From positions 1 to 15,954 of the forward strand of contig JAZSFJ010000128.1 in assembly GCA_045532145.1 (NCBI GenBank): 15,954 nt of DNA. The letters run 5' to 3'. The stretch's first letter is position 1; each line of letters starts with the position of its first letter. Positions 7,861 to 15,073 of this stretch are shown here, piece by piece. The translations under genes were made by a program, and so were the position numbers. This stretch comes from SIG459 sp045532145. Its GTDB lineage: Bacteria > Bacillota > Clostridia > Oscillospirales > Oscillospiraceae. A model generated the notes under the pieces. The model did not search any database. It saw only the letters and a list, made by a program, of their open reading frames with translations, and was not told where the DNA came from.

Positions 7861-7873
7861 AGGTATTTGTGAA
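7845..7873 (-). promoter_or_regulatory. Promoter of the URO-D-family gene
   Basis: On the minus strand TTCACA (7873-7868) is followed after 17 bases by a perfect TATAAT (7850-7845). Start of transcription would be near 7838, leaving about 30 bases before the ATG. The -10 box lies inside the 16-bp inverted repeat. Confidence 0.75.
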
Positions 7874-7905
7874 ATGCGGTTTTTATGTAGGGCTATAACA
7901 AAATG

Positions 7906-8787
7906 CTATTGATTTTTCAGCATATCGAGAAAATATGTTATAGCAGGATTGCTGTTTTCCTTCTGCCACACAAGGCAGGTGGAGGCGTCTCCCAGAGGCA
8001 CTTCGTGGATGAGCCTTATGTCCGGATTGCTGGCTATGCTGGAGCGGTGGTTTATAACGCCAATGCCCAGACCCAGCTCTATCCAGAGCATCATGGTGGT
8101 GAGATTGGGGGCCTGGCGTATGGTGAGAGGGCCATTCGCGGCTGAACGGAAATGGGCCAGAGATTGCTCGTAGCCCGCCCGGCAGTCATCGGGGGCTATC
8201 ATGAGCAGGGTCTCCTGGAGCATATCCTCGATGGTGATTTGCTCCTTCTGCCCCAGAGGCAGGCGGCGGGACACTGCGAAAACAGCGGTGTCCGGGTCGT
8301 ATACCCGATAGTCCACACCATCCATGTCCTCCAGCTCGAAGCGGAGGGTGAAGGCGGCGTCAATGCGCCCCTCCTGCAGAAGCCGCCGCAGCTCCCCAAA
8401 GGAGCCCTTGCTGATGCGCAGGTCTATGTTGGGGTGCTTTTTCATAAACTCGCGGAAAACCTCAGTGAGCTCCGCGCCCATCCATTGCCCCTCCAGCAGA
8501 CCCAGACTGAGCTCGCCGGTGTAGCCCTGGCCCACGGTCTGGACACGGCGGACAAGCTGCTGCTGGGCTTCGTGTATCTCCCCCAGTTCCCGGGCGAGCA
8601 AGGCCCCGGCGGGAGTCGTGGCAACGCCCTTCTGGCCGCGGATAAAGAGCTGGGTGTTCAGCTCCTGCTCCAGTGAGGCTATCTGGCGGCTGAGACCCGG
8701 CTGGCTCATATAAAGCCGGGCCGCAGCCTTGGTGAAGTTGAGTGTGTCCGCAAGGGCAAGAAAGCATCGTATCTGTGTGGTGTTCAT
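7906..8787 (-). CDS. LysR-family transcriptional regulator
   Basis: A 293-residue LysR-type regulator of typical length. Residues 1-60 form the winged helix-turn-helix, with the signature FTKAAARLYMSQPGLSRQIASLE. The linker helix follows, and residues about 90-290 form the periplasmic-binding-like effector domain (GELSLGLLEGQ, DAAFTLRF, GLGIGVINHRS). The ATG at 8787 is preceded by GAGGGGG at a rather long spacing of 11 bases. It lies directly upstream of the URO-D-family gene on the same strand, rather than divergent as many LysR genes are, with no clear terminator between them. It probably controls that gene and perhaps itself; effector unknown. Confidence 0.95.
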   Translation of the reverse strand: MNTTQIRCFLALADTLNFTKAAARLYMSQPGLSRQIASLEQELNTQLFIRGQKGVATTPAGALLARELGEIHEAQQQLVRRVQTVGQGYTGELSLGLLEGQWMGAELTEVFREFMKKHPNIDLRISKGSFGELRRLLQEGRIDAAFTLRFELEDMDGVDYRVYDPDTAVFAVSRRLPLGQKEQITIEDMLQETLLMIAPDDCRAGYEQSLAHFRSAANGPLTIRQAPNLTTMMLWIELGLGIGVINHRSSIASNPDIRLIHEVPLGDASTCLVWQKENSNPAITYFLDMLKNQ

Positions 8788-8822
8788 GGAGAGTGCAGCC
8801 CCCTCATAGCTTTTTTGGAAGA

Positions 8823-8852
8823 ATTATATCACGGCAGCAAGGGGGGAGTAAA
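8823..8852 (-). promoter_or_regulatory. Probable promoter of the LysR gene
   Basis: On the minus strand TTTACT (8852-8847) and a perfect TATAAT (8828-8823) are 18 bases apart. The -35 box touches the T-run of the hflKC terminator, so the two units are packed tightly. Confidence 0.55.
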
Positions 8853-8884
8853 GAAAAAAGGATGCGTCCGAAACGCATCCTTTT
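8852..8884 (-). terminator. Rho-independent terminator of hflKC
   Basis: On the minus strand a perfect 12-bp stem (arms 8884-8873 and 8867-8856, AAAAGGATGCGT, loop TTCGG) runs into six T residues. It lies 15 bases after the hflC stop. Confidence 0.93.
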
Positions 8885-8899
8885 AAGGCTTATAATGTT

Positions 8900-9784
8900 T
8901 TACTCGTTACCCATCAGCAGCTGGGCAAGGGCGGAGTCGGCGGAGAGGATAATGGTCTTTTCGCCGCCGCTGAGGCTCTCCTTCAGGGCGTCCAGAGCCA
9001 GAGTGAACTCATAGAAGTCCTGCTTGTCGGCGCTGTTGTAGGCCTCGGCCAGCATACGCATATATTCGGCCTCGCCTTCGGCTTCCAGCTTAGCGGCCTC
9101 GGCCTTGGCGTTGGAGACAATGATGTTAACCTGCTTATCCACATTGTTGCGGATGATGGAGGCCTCGTAATTACCGTCGGCGGTGTACTCCTCGGCCATC
9201 TGGTTGCGTTCGGATATCATGCGGGAGTAAACGGCGTTCAGGTTGCTGTCGGGAAGGTCGAAACGCTTTATCTTCACGTCCTCAACGCCGATGCCGTAGG
9301 TGAGGGCCAGCTCGTCAACATTGGCGGCAATGCCCTCGTAGATGATGTTTCGCTCGGCACCGTCGTCCATGTTGATGATGTCCGCCTGGGCCAGAGTACC
9401 CATGATCTTTTTCAGCTCGTTATAGGTGATGGCGTCCAGACGCTGTTCGGCGGAACCGGTGGAGCCAAGGGTCTGGTAGAACTTCTTGGGGTCTTCAATG
9501 CGCCAGACTATGTAGCAGTCCACGGTCATGTTCTGCTTGTCGCTTGTGAGCACCTCGGAGGGAGGAATGTCGTAGAGCATGGCGGCCTTGGTGAAGCTCT
9601 TCACGGTGTCAAGGAAGGGCACCTTGAAGTGGAGGGCGGCGGTGGCGGTGGTCTTGATTATCTTGGAAAAGCGCACTACGCAGGCGTATTCGTTTTCCTG
9701 AACGGAGTACATGGAGCCGCCCAGGACCAGAATTGCCAGAAGTATAACCAAAGCGGCGATAAGCAAAGCTTTAACTTTCTTCAT
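8900..9784 (-). CDS. hflC: HflC, SPFH-domain membrane protease modulator
   Basis: A 294-residue SPFH/prohibitin-family protein. It has one N-terminal membrane segment (about 7-26), an SPFH domain (about 27-190, with VQENEYACVVRFSKI and DCYIVWRIEDPKKF) and a charged coiled-coil region (about 190-265, with RNQMAEEYTADG and AEAAKLEAEGEAEY). HflC pairs with HflK in a large ring around the FtsH protease and limits its access to membrane substrates. The gene begins 12 bases after the hflK stop; the hflK stop TAA overlaps the start of its AGGAGGTG ribosome binding site, which suggests translational coupling. A strong terminator follows. Confidence 0.95.
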   Translation of the reverse strand: MKKVKALLIAALVILLAILVLGGSMYSVQENEYACVVRFSKIIKTTATAALHFKVPFLDTVKSFTKAAMLYDIPPSEVLTSDKQNMTVDCYIVWRIEDPKKFYQTLGSTGSAEQRLDAITYNELKKIMGTLAQADIINMDDGAERNIIYEGIAANVDELALTYGIGVEDVKIKRFDLPDSNLNAVYSRMISERNQMAEEYTADGNYEASIIRNNVDKQVNIIVSNAKAEAAKLEAEGEAEYMRMLAEAYNSADKQDFYEFTLALDALKESLSGGEKTIILSADSALAQLLMGNE

Positions 9785-9796
9785 TTGGGCACCTCC

Positions 9797-10777
9797 TTAC
9801 TCAGTGAAGCTCTCAAGGGGGAGAATCTTCTGCACTCCGCCGGAGCCGGTGTCTATATAAACCTTTACGCCGGGGAGTATTTCCCTGATAGCTTCGTAAT
9901 ACATTCTGGATTTGGTGATTTCGGGGTTGAGGGAGTACTGCTCATACATGGCGGTGAACATTGCCACCTGCTCTATAGCCTCGTTGATGCGGCGCTGCTT
10001 CAGATACTCGGCGTTCTGGATGAGCTTGTCCGCCTCGGCCTGTGCGCTGGGCAGCTGGGCGTTCTGGTAGGCCTTGGCGTCGTTCACCACGGTTTCCGCC
10101 TGCTGCTTTGCGGTTTCAACGGCCTTGAAGGCCTCGATAACATCCTGGGTGGGAGGCTCGGAGTCCTGAATCTTAACGTCCACAAGGCTGAGACCTATGT
10201 CGTACTCTGCCAGTATCTCGGTCACCAGCTCCTTAACCTGACGCTGGATGTTCTCCTTGCCGTCGGTGAGGACGCTGTCAACGGTGCTGGAGCCAACAAC
10301 GTTGCGGACCTGACTCTGGATGAGGTTTTTGAGTATGAGCTGGGGCTGGTTGGAGGCGTAGAGATACTTGACGGGGTCGGAGATTTTGTATTCCACGAAG
10401 AAATCCACGTTGACTATGTTGTAGTCGCCGGTGATCATGGTGCTCTCTTCTTCCACCACGGTGAAATCGGAGCTGCCCTCGGTGCGGTAGCCAAGCTCAA
10501 TCTTCTGGTATACGTTCACGTTTACCTTCTTAACCTGCTGGATGCCGAAGGGGAACTTGAAATGAACGCCCGCGTCGTTTACGTCGGTGACCTTGCCGAA
10601 GGTGGTCACAACCGCCTGCTGCTTATCGTCCACGGTGTAGAAGCAAGTGGTGATGCCGATGAAGATTACCAGCACGACGAATGCGACAAGCACTATCCGC
10701 CCGGCCTTTTTGGGGTTGACACTAACGCTCTTGCCGTCGGGGCCTGTGACTTTTGGCTTCTTTTTGAATAAACTCAT
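9797..10777 (-). CDS. hflK: HflK, SPFH-domain membrane protease modulator
   Basis: Partner of HflC, 326 residues. A short basic cytoplasmic N-terminus (MSLFKKKPKV) precedes a membrane segment at about 27-49. The SPFH domain follows (DDKQQAVVTTFGKV; NVDFFVEYKISDPVKYLY; VRNVVGSSTVDSVLT), then a coiled coil with AEADKLIQNAEYLKQRRINEA. It lacks the long glycine-rich N-terminal stretch of the roughly 420-residue enterobacterial protein, as is common in Firmicutes. It is the first gene of the hflK-hflC operon and has its own promoter at 10840-10868. AAGGAGA lies 11-12 bases before the ATG, a little farther than usual. Confidence 0.95.
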   Translation of the reverse strand: MSLFKKKPKVTGPDGKSVSVNPKKAGRIVLVAFVVLVIFIGITTCFYTVDDKQQAVVTTFGKVTDVNDAGVHFKFPFGIQQVKKVNVNVYQKIELGYRTEGSSDFTVVEEESTMITGDYNIVNVDFFVEYKISDPVKYLYASNQPQLILKNLIQSQVRNVVGSSTVDSVLTDGKENIQRQVKELVTEILAEYDIGLSLVDVKIQDSEPPTQDVIEAFKAVETAKQQAETVVNDAKAYQNAQLPSAQAEADKLIQNAEYLKQRRINEAIEQVAMFTAMYEQYSLNPEITKSRMYYEAIREILPGVKVYIDTGSGGVQKILPLESFTE

Positions 10778-10839
10778 GTGATGGATATTCTCCTTTCTGT
10801 ATATCTGGGGGCTTTTCAGCCTGATTTGTGCTTGATTTG

Positions 10840-10868
10840 ATTTTACTATATTTCCTTCCCTTTTTCAA
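10840..10868 (-). promoter_or_regulatory. Promoter of hflKC
   Basis: On the minus strand TTGAAA (10868-10863) is separated by 17 bases from TAAAAT (10845-10840), about 63 bases upstream of the hflK ATG. The remaining DNA up to the MATE terminator (10869-10997) shows nothing else convincing. Confidence 0.65.
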
Positions 10869-10997
10869 TGCCATACTACAGCTTCCACAAGGTGGAATGT
10901 CAAGAGGGAAGGGAGGAATTTTTTGTTTGGGAAATGGCTCTCCAAAACGATTGATTGAAATCTTGGTCGCCCCTGCAATCGAAAAAATGCGAAGAGG

Positions 10998-11034
10998 AAA
11001 AAACAACAGCCGGTGTAAGGCTTACACCGGCTGT
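10998..11034 (-). terminator. Rho-independent terminator of the MATE gene
   Basis: On the minus strand a perfect 13-bp stem (arms 11034-11022 and 11018-11006, ACAGCCGGTGTAA, loop GCC) is followed by TG and a run of six T residues. It lies just after the MATE stop codon. Confidence 0.92.
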
Positions 11035-11039
11035 ACAGT

Positions 11040-12404
11040 TCAGCTATTTAAGATTTTTTCTTTTTCATTCAGCATTCGGGAGATTTTTCTGTTGAGCACC
11101 ACGGCGAAAGCCAGGGCTATGGCCTCGCCTATGGGGAGCGCAAACCACACATTGCTGAGGTTCCCGGTGAGGGAGAGGAGCCATGCGAAGGGGAGCATGA
11201 ATATAACCTGGCGGCAGAGGTTCAGGAAAAGGGAATAGTGGGCCCGGCCCAGGGACTGGAAGCAGGAGCTGTAGATAACGCAGACTGCGCCTATAGGCAG
11301 AGTGAAGCAGCATATCCTTATGGCAGGCAGGCCGATTTCCACCATGGCGGGGCTGGCATTGAAAAGACCCAGCAGAGCGTGGGGGATGAGCTGGTATATT
11401 ATCATTACGGCCAGAGATACACAGAAGCCCACAACAAGGGCCAGCTTCAGGGTCTTGCGCACCCGGTCAATTCTGCCTGCGCCGTAATTATAGGAGAAAA
11501 TGGCAACGGTACCGTTGTTCATGCCGAAAACGGGCATGAAGCCGAAGGAGTGGAGCTTCATCCAAACTCCGAAAACTGCGGTGGCGGTGGTGGAAAAGCC
11601 AAGAAGTATCTGGTTGAGGAAGAAGGTCATAATGGAGTTGAGGCTGATTATCAGCATGCTGGGCACGCCCACAGAGTATATGCTGCGGACAATATCCCAG
11701 CGGGGGAGCATCTCTCTGAAACGGAAGCGGATGCCGGAGCGGGAGCGGAGACAAAACACAAAGGCCACCACCGCGCTGAGCAGCTGGCCCAGCACCGTTG
11801 CAAGAGCTGCGCCCTCTATACCCATCTCGGGGAAGGGGCCTATGCCGAAGATTAGGAGCCAGTCAAAAACTATGTTGAACACTGCGCCGGAAATCTGGGC
11901 TATCATGGACTGGGTGCTGTTGCCAAGAGATACCAGCAGCTTCTCAAAATTCTGGCAGAAGAAGCAGCCGAAGCAGGCTAGGCAGACTATTCTGAGATAG
12001 GCCACGCCGCCCTCCACGATACCGGGCACATCGGTCTGGGCCTCGAAGAAGGGGCGGACGAAGAATATGCCTATAACCACAAATATAAGGGTGTAGACTG
12101 CGGAGAGGAATATCTGCACGTTGGCGGCCCGCTGGGCACTTTTGTGGTCTCCCTGGCCGAGAAAACGGGAAACACAGGCGTTTATGCCCACGCCTGTACC
12201 CACGGCGATGGCACTCATGGCCATCTGGATGGGGAAGGCGATGGACACAGCTGCCAGGGCTTCTTCGCTTATCCGGGCTACGAACATGGAGTCCACGATA
12301 TTGTATAGCGCCTGCACGAACATGCTTATCATCATGGGCACAGACATTTTTATGAGCAGGGGGATTATGGGCATGGAGCCCAGAGGATTTTCACGGGAAT
12401 TCAA
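11040..12404 (-). CDS. MATE-family multidrug/Na+ efflux transporter
   Basis: A polytopic inner-membrane transporter with about twelve hydrophobic segments. The family pattern near the N-terminus is clear (ENPLGSMPIIPLL, then VPMMISMFVQALYNIVDSMFVA), with a repeat in the second half (GVPSMLIISLNSIMTFFLNQILL). MATE proteins export cationic drugs or metabolites using a Na+ or H+ gradient. The frame stays open up to a TTG at 12488, but that start has no ribosome binding site. The TTG at 12404 yields 454 residues, the usual family length, and begins just before the conserved NPLG; a GTG at 12413 or the ATG at 12374 are alternatives, so the exact start is uncertain. It is a single-gene unit with its own terminator. 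Confidence 0.92.
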   Translation of the reverse strand: MNSRENPLGSMPIIPLLIKMSVPMMISMFVQALYNIVDSMFVARISEEALAAVSIAFPIQMAMSAIAVGTGVGINACVSRFLGQGDHKSAQRAANVQIFLSAVYTLIFVVIGIFFVRPFFEAQTDVPGIVEGGVAYLRIVCLACFGCFFCQNFEKLLVSLGNSTQSMIAQISGAVFNIVFDWLLIFGIGPFPEMGIEGAALATVLGQLLSAVVAFVFCLRSRSGIRFRFREMLPRWDIVRSIYSVGVPSMLIISLNSIMTFFLNQILLGFSTTATAVFGVWMKLHSFGFMPVFGMNNGTVAIFSYNYGAGRIDRVRKTLKLALVVGFCVSLAVMIIYQLIPHALLGLFNASPAMVEIGLPAIRICCFTLPIGAVCVIYSSCFQSLGRAHYSLFLNLCRQVIFMLPFAWLLSLTGNLSNVWFALPIGEAIALAFAVVLNRKISRMLNEKEKILNS

Positions 12405-12550
12405 AGCACCCACTTCTTTCTGTTGAATCAAATCGTTATATATAATTGTATTATTTTTTTCGCCATAATCAAGAGTAAAATATAACAAATATTCTTATTT
12501 CTCTATGCAATTAGCGTATTATTATTCCGGAGGAGAGGGGGAAATTGCCC

Positions 12551-12580
12551 TTGACAATGCTCGGTGCTGAGAGGTATAAT
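12551..12580 (+). promoter_or_regulatory. Consensus promoter of the T-box/trpB-like unit
   Basis: TTGACA (12551-12556) and TATAAT (12575-12580) are both perfect matches to the sigma-A consensus, 18 bases apart. Transcription should begin near 12587, just upstream of the T-box leader. Confidence 0.92.
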
Positions 12581-12586
12581 CGGGGC

Positions 12587-12873
12587 AAGTAAATAGCGCA
12601 CTAAACCGATGAAGTGGGAGTAAAGGCGGCGATGCTCTTTCAGAGAGTCCGGGATGCTGCGATCCGGGCAGAAAACAAACCGTCAAATGGGCCACGGAGG
12701 GCGCGGCGAAAGACTTTTCGAGTATACCGCGACGTGAGGGCATACGTCAGTTGCCGGGGGTGTATGTGCACTCCGCCAAAGAGCAGGGCTTTTAGCTCTG
12801 AATCAGGGTGGCACCGCGGATAATGTTTATTCGTCCTTGACAGAATTGCAGGTATTTCTGTCGGGGATTTTTT
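12587..12873 (+). promoter_or_regulatory. T-box riboswitch leader, tRNA-Trp-specific
   Basis: The antiterminator contains the T-box core AGGGTGGCACCGCGG (12805-12819), followed by a terminator (12834-12873). Stem I can be traced: lower pair GTGG (12614-12617) with CCAC (12692-12695), loop-E-like AGTA at 12619-12622, upper pair GGCGG (12625-12629) with CCGTC (12680-12684), and the conserved CAGAGAG region near 12641. The specifier loop then presents TGG at 12688-12690, the Trp codon. In the UGGN bulge the variable base is C (12812), which pairs with discriminator G73 as found in bacterial tRNA-Trp. Both points agree with the trpB-like gene downstream. Uncharged tRNA-Trp should turn the gene on. 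Confidence 0.95.
12834..12873 (+). terminator. T-box regulated terminator
   Basis: GACAGAA (12839-12845) pairs with TTCTGTC (12856-12862). The stem extends through TCCTT with GGGGA using two G-U pairs, and is followed by TTTTTT at 12868-12873. Its 5' part (GTCCTT) overlaps the strand that pairs with the T-box core in the antiterminator, giving the expected two exclusive structures. Confidence 0.9.
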
Positions 12874-12989
12874 CTTTTCACCGGCATGGAGGGAACTATA
12901 ATGATACTCTTGACAAAACGATGGCGGCCCCGAAGCTGAGAAAGAATGAATGGGCCATACTTACAATAAATCAAAAAAGGAGAATAACA

Positions 12990-14207
12990 ATGATCTATAA
13001 CGGCGTTGATTTCGATACTTATTTCAAGCACTATCCCGATAAGAACGGCTTTTTCGGCAAGTACGGCGGCTCCTTCGTGAATCCCGAGCTTCAGAAGGCC
13101 ATGGACGAGATTACCGAGGCATATTTCACCATATGCAAGTCCAGAAAATTCATTGCTGAGCTCCGCCGCATCCGCAAGGAGTTTCAGGGCCGTCCCACCC
13201 CCATCTCTCACCTGGAGCGTCTGAGCAACTCTCTCGGCAATGTGCAGCTCTACGCAAAGCGCGAGGACCTTAACCATTCCGGCGCACACCAGCTCAACCA
13301 CTGCATGGGCGAGGCCCTTCTGGCCAAGTATATGGGCAAGAAGAGGGTTATAGCCGAGACCGGCGCCGGCCAGCACGGCGTGGCTCTTGCCACTGCCGCG
13401 GCCTATTTTGGCCTCCAGTGCGATATCTACATGGGCGCTGTGGATATCAAAAAGCAGGCTCCCAATGTGGCCAGAATGAAGATACTGGGTGCAAACGTTA
13501 TCGAGGTCACTGAAGGACTCCAGACCCTCAAGGAGGCTGTGGACGCCGCTTTCGATGCCTACGCCAAGGATTATAAGGACTCCATCTACTGCATAGGATC
13601 TGTCCTGGGCCCCCATCCCTTCCCCCTGATGGTCCGCGACTTCCAGTCCATCGTGGGCATCGAGGCCCGTGAGCAGTTCACCGGCATGACCGGAGAGCTG
13701 CCGGATGCTGTCGTGGCCTGTGTAGGCGGCGGAAGCAACGCCGCCGGTATGTTTGCCGGCTTCCTCAACGACCCTGTGGAGATTTACGGCGTTGAGCCTC
13801 TTGGCCGAGGCCCCAAGCTTGGCGACCATGCCGCCAGCCTGCAGTATGGCACCGAGGGCATCATGCACGGCTTCAACTCCATCATGCTCAAGGACGAAAA
13901 CGGCGAGCCCGCCCCCGTTTACTCCGTGGCCAGTGGTCTTGACTATCCCTCCTCCGGACCCGAGCACGCCTTCCTCCATGAGCTTGGCCGCGTAAAATAC
14001 GATGTGGTGGACGACGAGGAGACCATCGACGCATTCTATAAGCTGGCCCGCCTTGAGGGCATAATCCCTGCCATTGAAAGTGCCCACGCCGTTGCCTACG
14101 CCATGAAGCTGGCCAGGAAAATGGACCACGGCTCCATCCTTATAAACCTCTCCGGCCGCGGTGACAAGGACATGGACTATGTCATTGAGAACTACGGCAT
14201 AAGATAA
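12990..14207 (+). CDS. Tryptophan synthase beta-chain homologue lacking the PLP lysine
   Basis: A 405-residue TrpB-family protein of normal length, start chosen at the ATG after AAAAAAGGAG; an upstream in-frame extension would run back through the T-box terminator. Family motifs are intact: GRPTPI, YAKREDLNHSGAH, AETGAGQHGVA with E123 (equivalent to catalytic Glu109 of Salmonella TrpB), GGGSNA phosphate loop (246-251), GLDYPSSGPEH, E363 (Glu350 equivalent) and NLSGRGDKD. However, the Schiff-base lysine (Lys87 in Salmonella, GAHK) is Q101 here, codon CAG at 13290-13292, and the flank reads QLNHCMGEALL rather than the usual K-x-N-[NQ]-x-x-GQ-x-LL. Without that lysine normal beta-replacement chemistry should fail. 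No trpA or other trp gene is nearby. Control by a Trp T-box indicates a tryptophan-related role. No gene symbol is given because activity is doubtful. Confidence 0.9.
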   Translation: MIYNGVDFDTYFKHYPDKNGFFGKYGGSFVNPELQKAMDEITEAYFTICKSRKFIAELRRIRKEFQGRPTPISHLERLSNSLGNVQLYAKREDLNHSGAHQLNHCMGEALLAKYMGKKRVIAETGAGQHGVALATAAAYFGLQCDIYMGAVDIKKQAPNVARMKILGANVIEVTEGLQTLKEAVDAAFDAYAKDYKDSIYCIGSVLGPHPFPLMVRDFQSIVGIEAREQFTGMTGELPDAVVACVGGGSNAAGMFAGFLNDPVEIYGVEPLGRGPKLGDHAASLQYGTEGIMHGFNSIMLKDENGEPAPVYSVASGLDYPSSGPEHAFLHELGRVKYDVVDDEETIDAFYKLARLEGIIPAIESAHAVAYAMKLARKMDHGSILINLSGRGDKDMDYVIENYGIR

Positions 14208-14244
14208 AAATCCCGGAAGTGGGAGTGAGGAAAAATAAATTGTC

Positions 14245-14273
14245 TTGATTATTGAGCCCGGGAGAAATATAAT
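14245..14273 (+). promoter_or_regulatory. Promoter of the GntR gene
   Basis: TTGATT (14245-14250) lies 17 bases before a perfect TATAAT (14268-14273). The spacer contains the palindrome CCCGGG. The gap after the trpB-like gene has no strong terminator, so some read-through from that gene is possible. Confidence 0.75.
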
Positions 14274-14311
14274 ATATAAAATATAAAATACATTTTTTTC
14301 CGAGGTACTCT

Positions 14312-15013
14312 ATGTTTGACAAAGCCGTAAACAGCACCCTTTGCCAAAATGTTGTGGCACAGCTCAGCAAGATGATATTGGACGGCAGCATCAAAAAGGG
14401 AGAAATGCTCCCCAGCGAGGCCAAGCTCTGCGAACTCTTTGGCGTCAGCCGCACCACTGTTCGCAGTGCCCTGCAGGTGCTGACCCAGCGCAAGATAATC
14501 GAAACCCGTCGGGGCAAGGGCAGCGTGGTGATTGCAGACAACTTCCCCTACCTCAACGAGGGCCTGAGAGCTAAGATAAACGAGTATGAGAGCAACTTCA
14601 AGTATGCCGTGCAGGCTCGCCGTATGCTTGAGCCCCAGATTGCCTTTGAGGCGGCCTGCCGGGCCACAAATCAGGATATCAAAGTCCTCAGCGACATTCA
14701 GGAGATGTGTCGCCAGAAGCAGGTGGATGGAACTCTCACCACCGACGATATGCGTCTGTTCCATCTGCGCATTGCGGATATTGTGAAAAACCCCGTCCTT
14801 GTGAGTATGGTGGAGCTGCTTATATCCATGTGCGATGCCCCTCCCGAGACGGAGATACAGGTGCCCAATCCCCATCCCACTGTGCGCCCCGGAGTGCTGC
14901 AGGAGCATCAGAAGATTCTGGATGCTATCCGGGAACGCCGTCCGGAGGATGCATACTTCCTTATGAAGGAAAATATCCACACCTTCGAGAATAACTGCAT
15001 GAACGAATATTGA
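14312..15013 (+). CDS. GntR-family (FadR/FCD-type) transcriptional regulator
   Basis: A 233-residue regulator. The N-terminal winged helix-turn-helix (about 10-75) has GEMLPSEAKLCELFGVSRTTVRSAL followed by RGKGSVV, the GntR signature. The C-terminal all-helical domain (about 90-225) fits the FCD fold, with RRMLEPQIAFEAA, DMRLFHLRIADIVKNP and EHQKILDAI; D, H and H residues in these segments often bind a metal or carboxylate effector in this class. GAGGT lies six bases before the ATG. It follows the trpB-like gene by 104 bases on the same strand, with its own promoter. Its target could be the Fe-S/molybdenum operon that converges on it, itself, or genes elsewhere; nothing in the sequence decides this. 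Confidence 0.93.
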   Translation: MFDKAVNSTLCQNVVAQLSKMILDGSIKKGEMLPSEAKLCELFGVSRTTVRSALQVLTQRKIIETRRGKGSVVIADNFPYLNEGLRAKINEYESNFKYAVQARRMLEPQIAFEAACRATNQDIKVLSDIQEMCRQKQVDGTLTTDDMRLFHLRIADIVKNPVLVSMVELLISMCDAPPETEIQVPNPHPTVRPGVLQEHQKILDAIRERRPEDAYFLMKENIHTFENNCMNEY

Positions 15014-15015
15014 TG

Positions 15016-15066
15016 TAATTAAAACTACCCCGACGAAAAACTATTTCGTCGGGGTAGTTTTAATTA
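15016..15066. terminator. Bidirectional terminator between GntR and the Fe-S gene
   Basis: A perfect 23-bp stem (arms 15016-15038 and 15044-15066, core ACTACCCCGACGAAA, loop AACTA) has A/T-rich ends, so each strand shows a GC-rich hairpin followed by T residues. It ends the GntR gene (plus) and the Fe-S gene (minus), whose stops lie three and eight bases away. Confidence 0.95.
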
Positions 15067-15073
15067 TATTTAT

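Noticed and set aside
10722..11006. Short minus-strand open frame between MATE and hflK
   Set aside because: It overlaps the start of hflK in another frame, contains the hflK promoter and begins inside the MATE terminator.
12405..12488. Longer MATE N-terminus starting at TTG 12488
   Set aside because: The added 28 residues have no family counterpart and no ribosome binding site, and the DNA is AT-rich with promoter-like character.
12687..12689. Specifier read as ATG (Met) instead of TGG (Trp)
   Set aside because: The gene is a TrpB homologue, and the UGGN variable base is C, which fits G73 of tRNA-Trp rather than the A73 expected for tRNA-Met.
12837..12989. In-frame N-terminal extension of the trpB-like gene
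   Set aside because: It would begin inside the T-box terminator hairpin and has no ribosome binding site; the start at 12990 has AAAGGAG and matches TrpB length.
12792..14129. Minus-strand open frame of 445 residues opposite the trpB-like gene
   Set aside because: It covers a highly recognisable TrpB and part of the T-box terminator, with no ribosome binding site or motif of its own.
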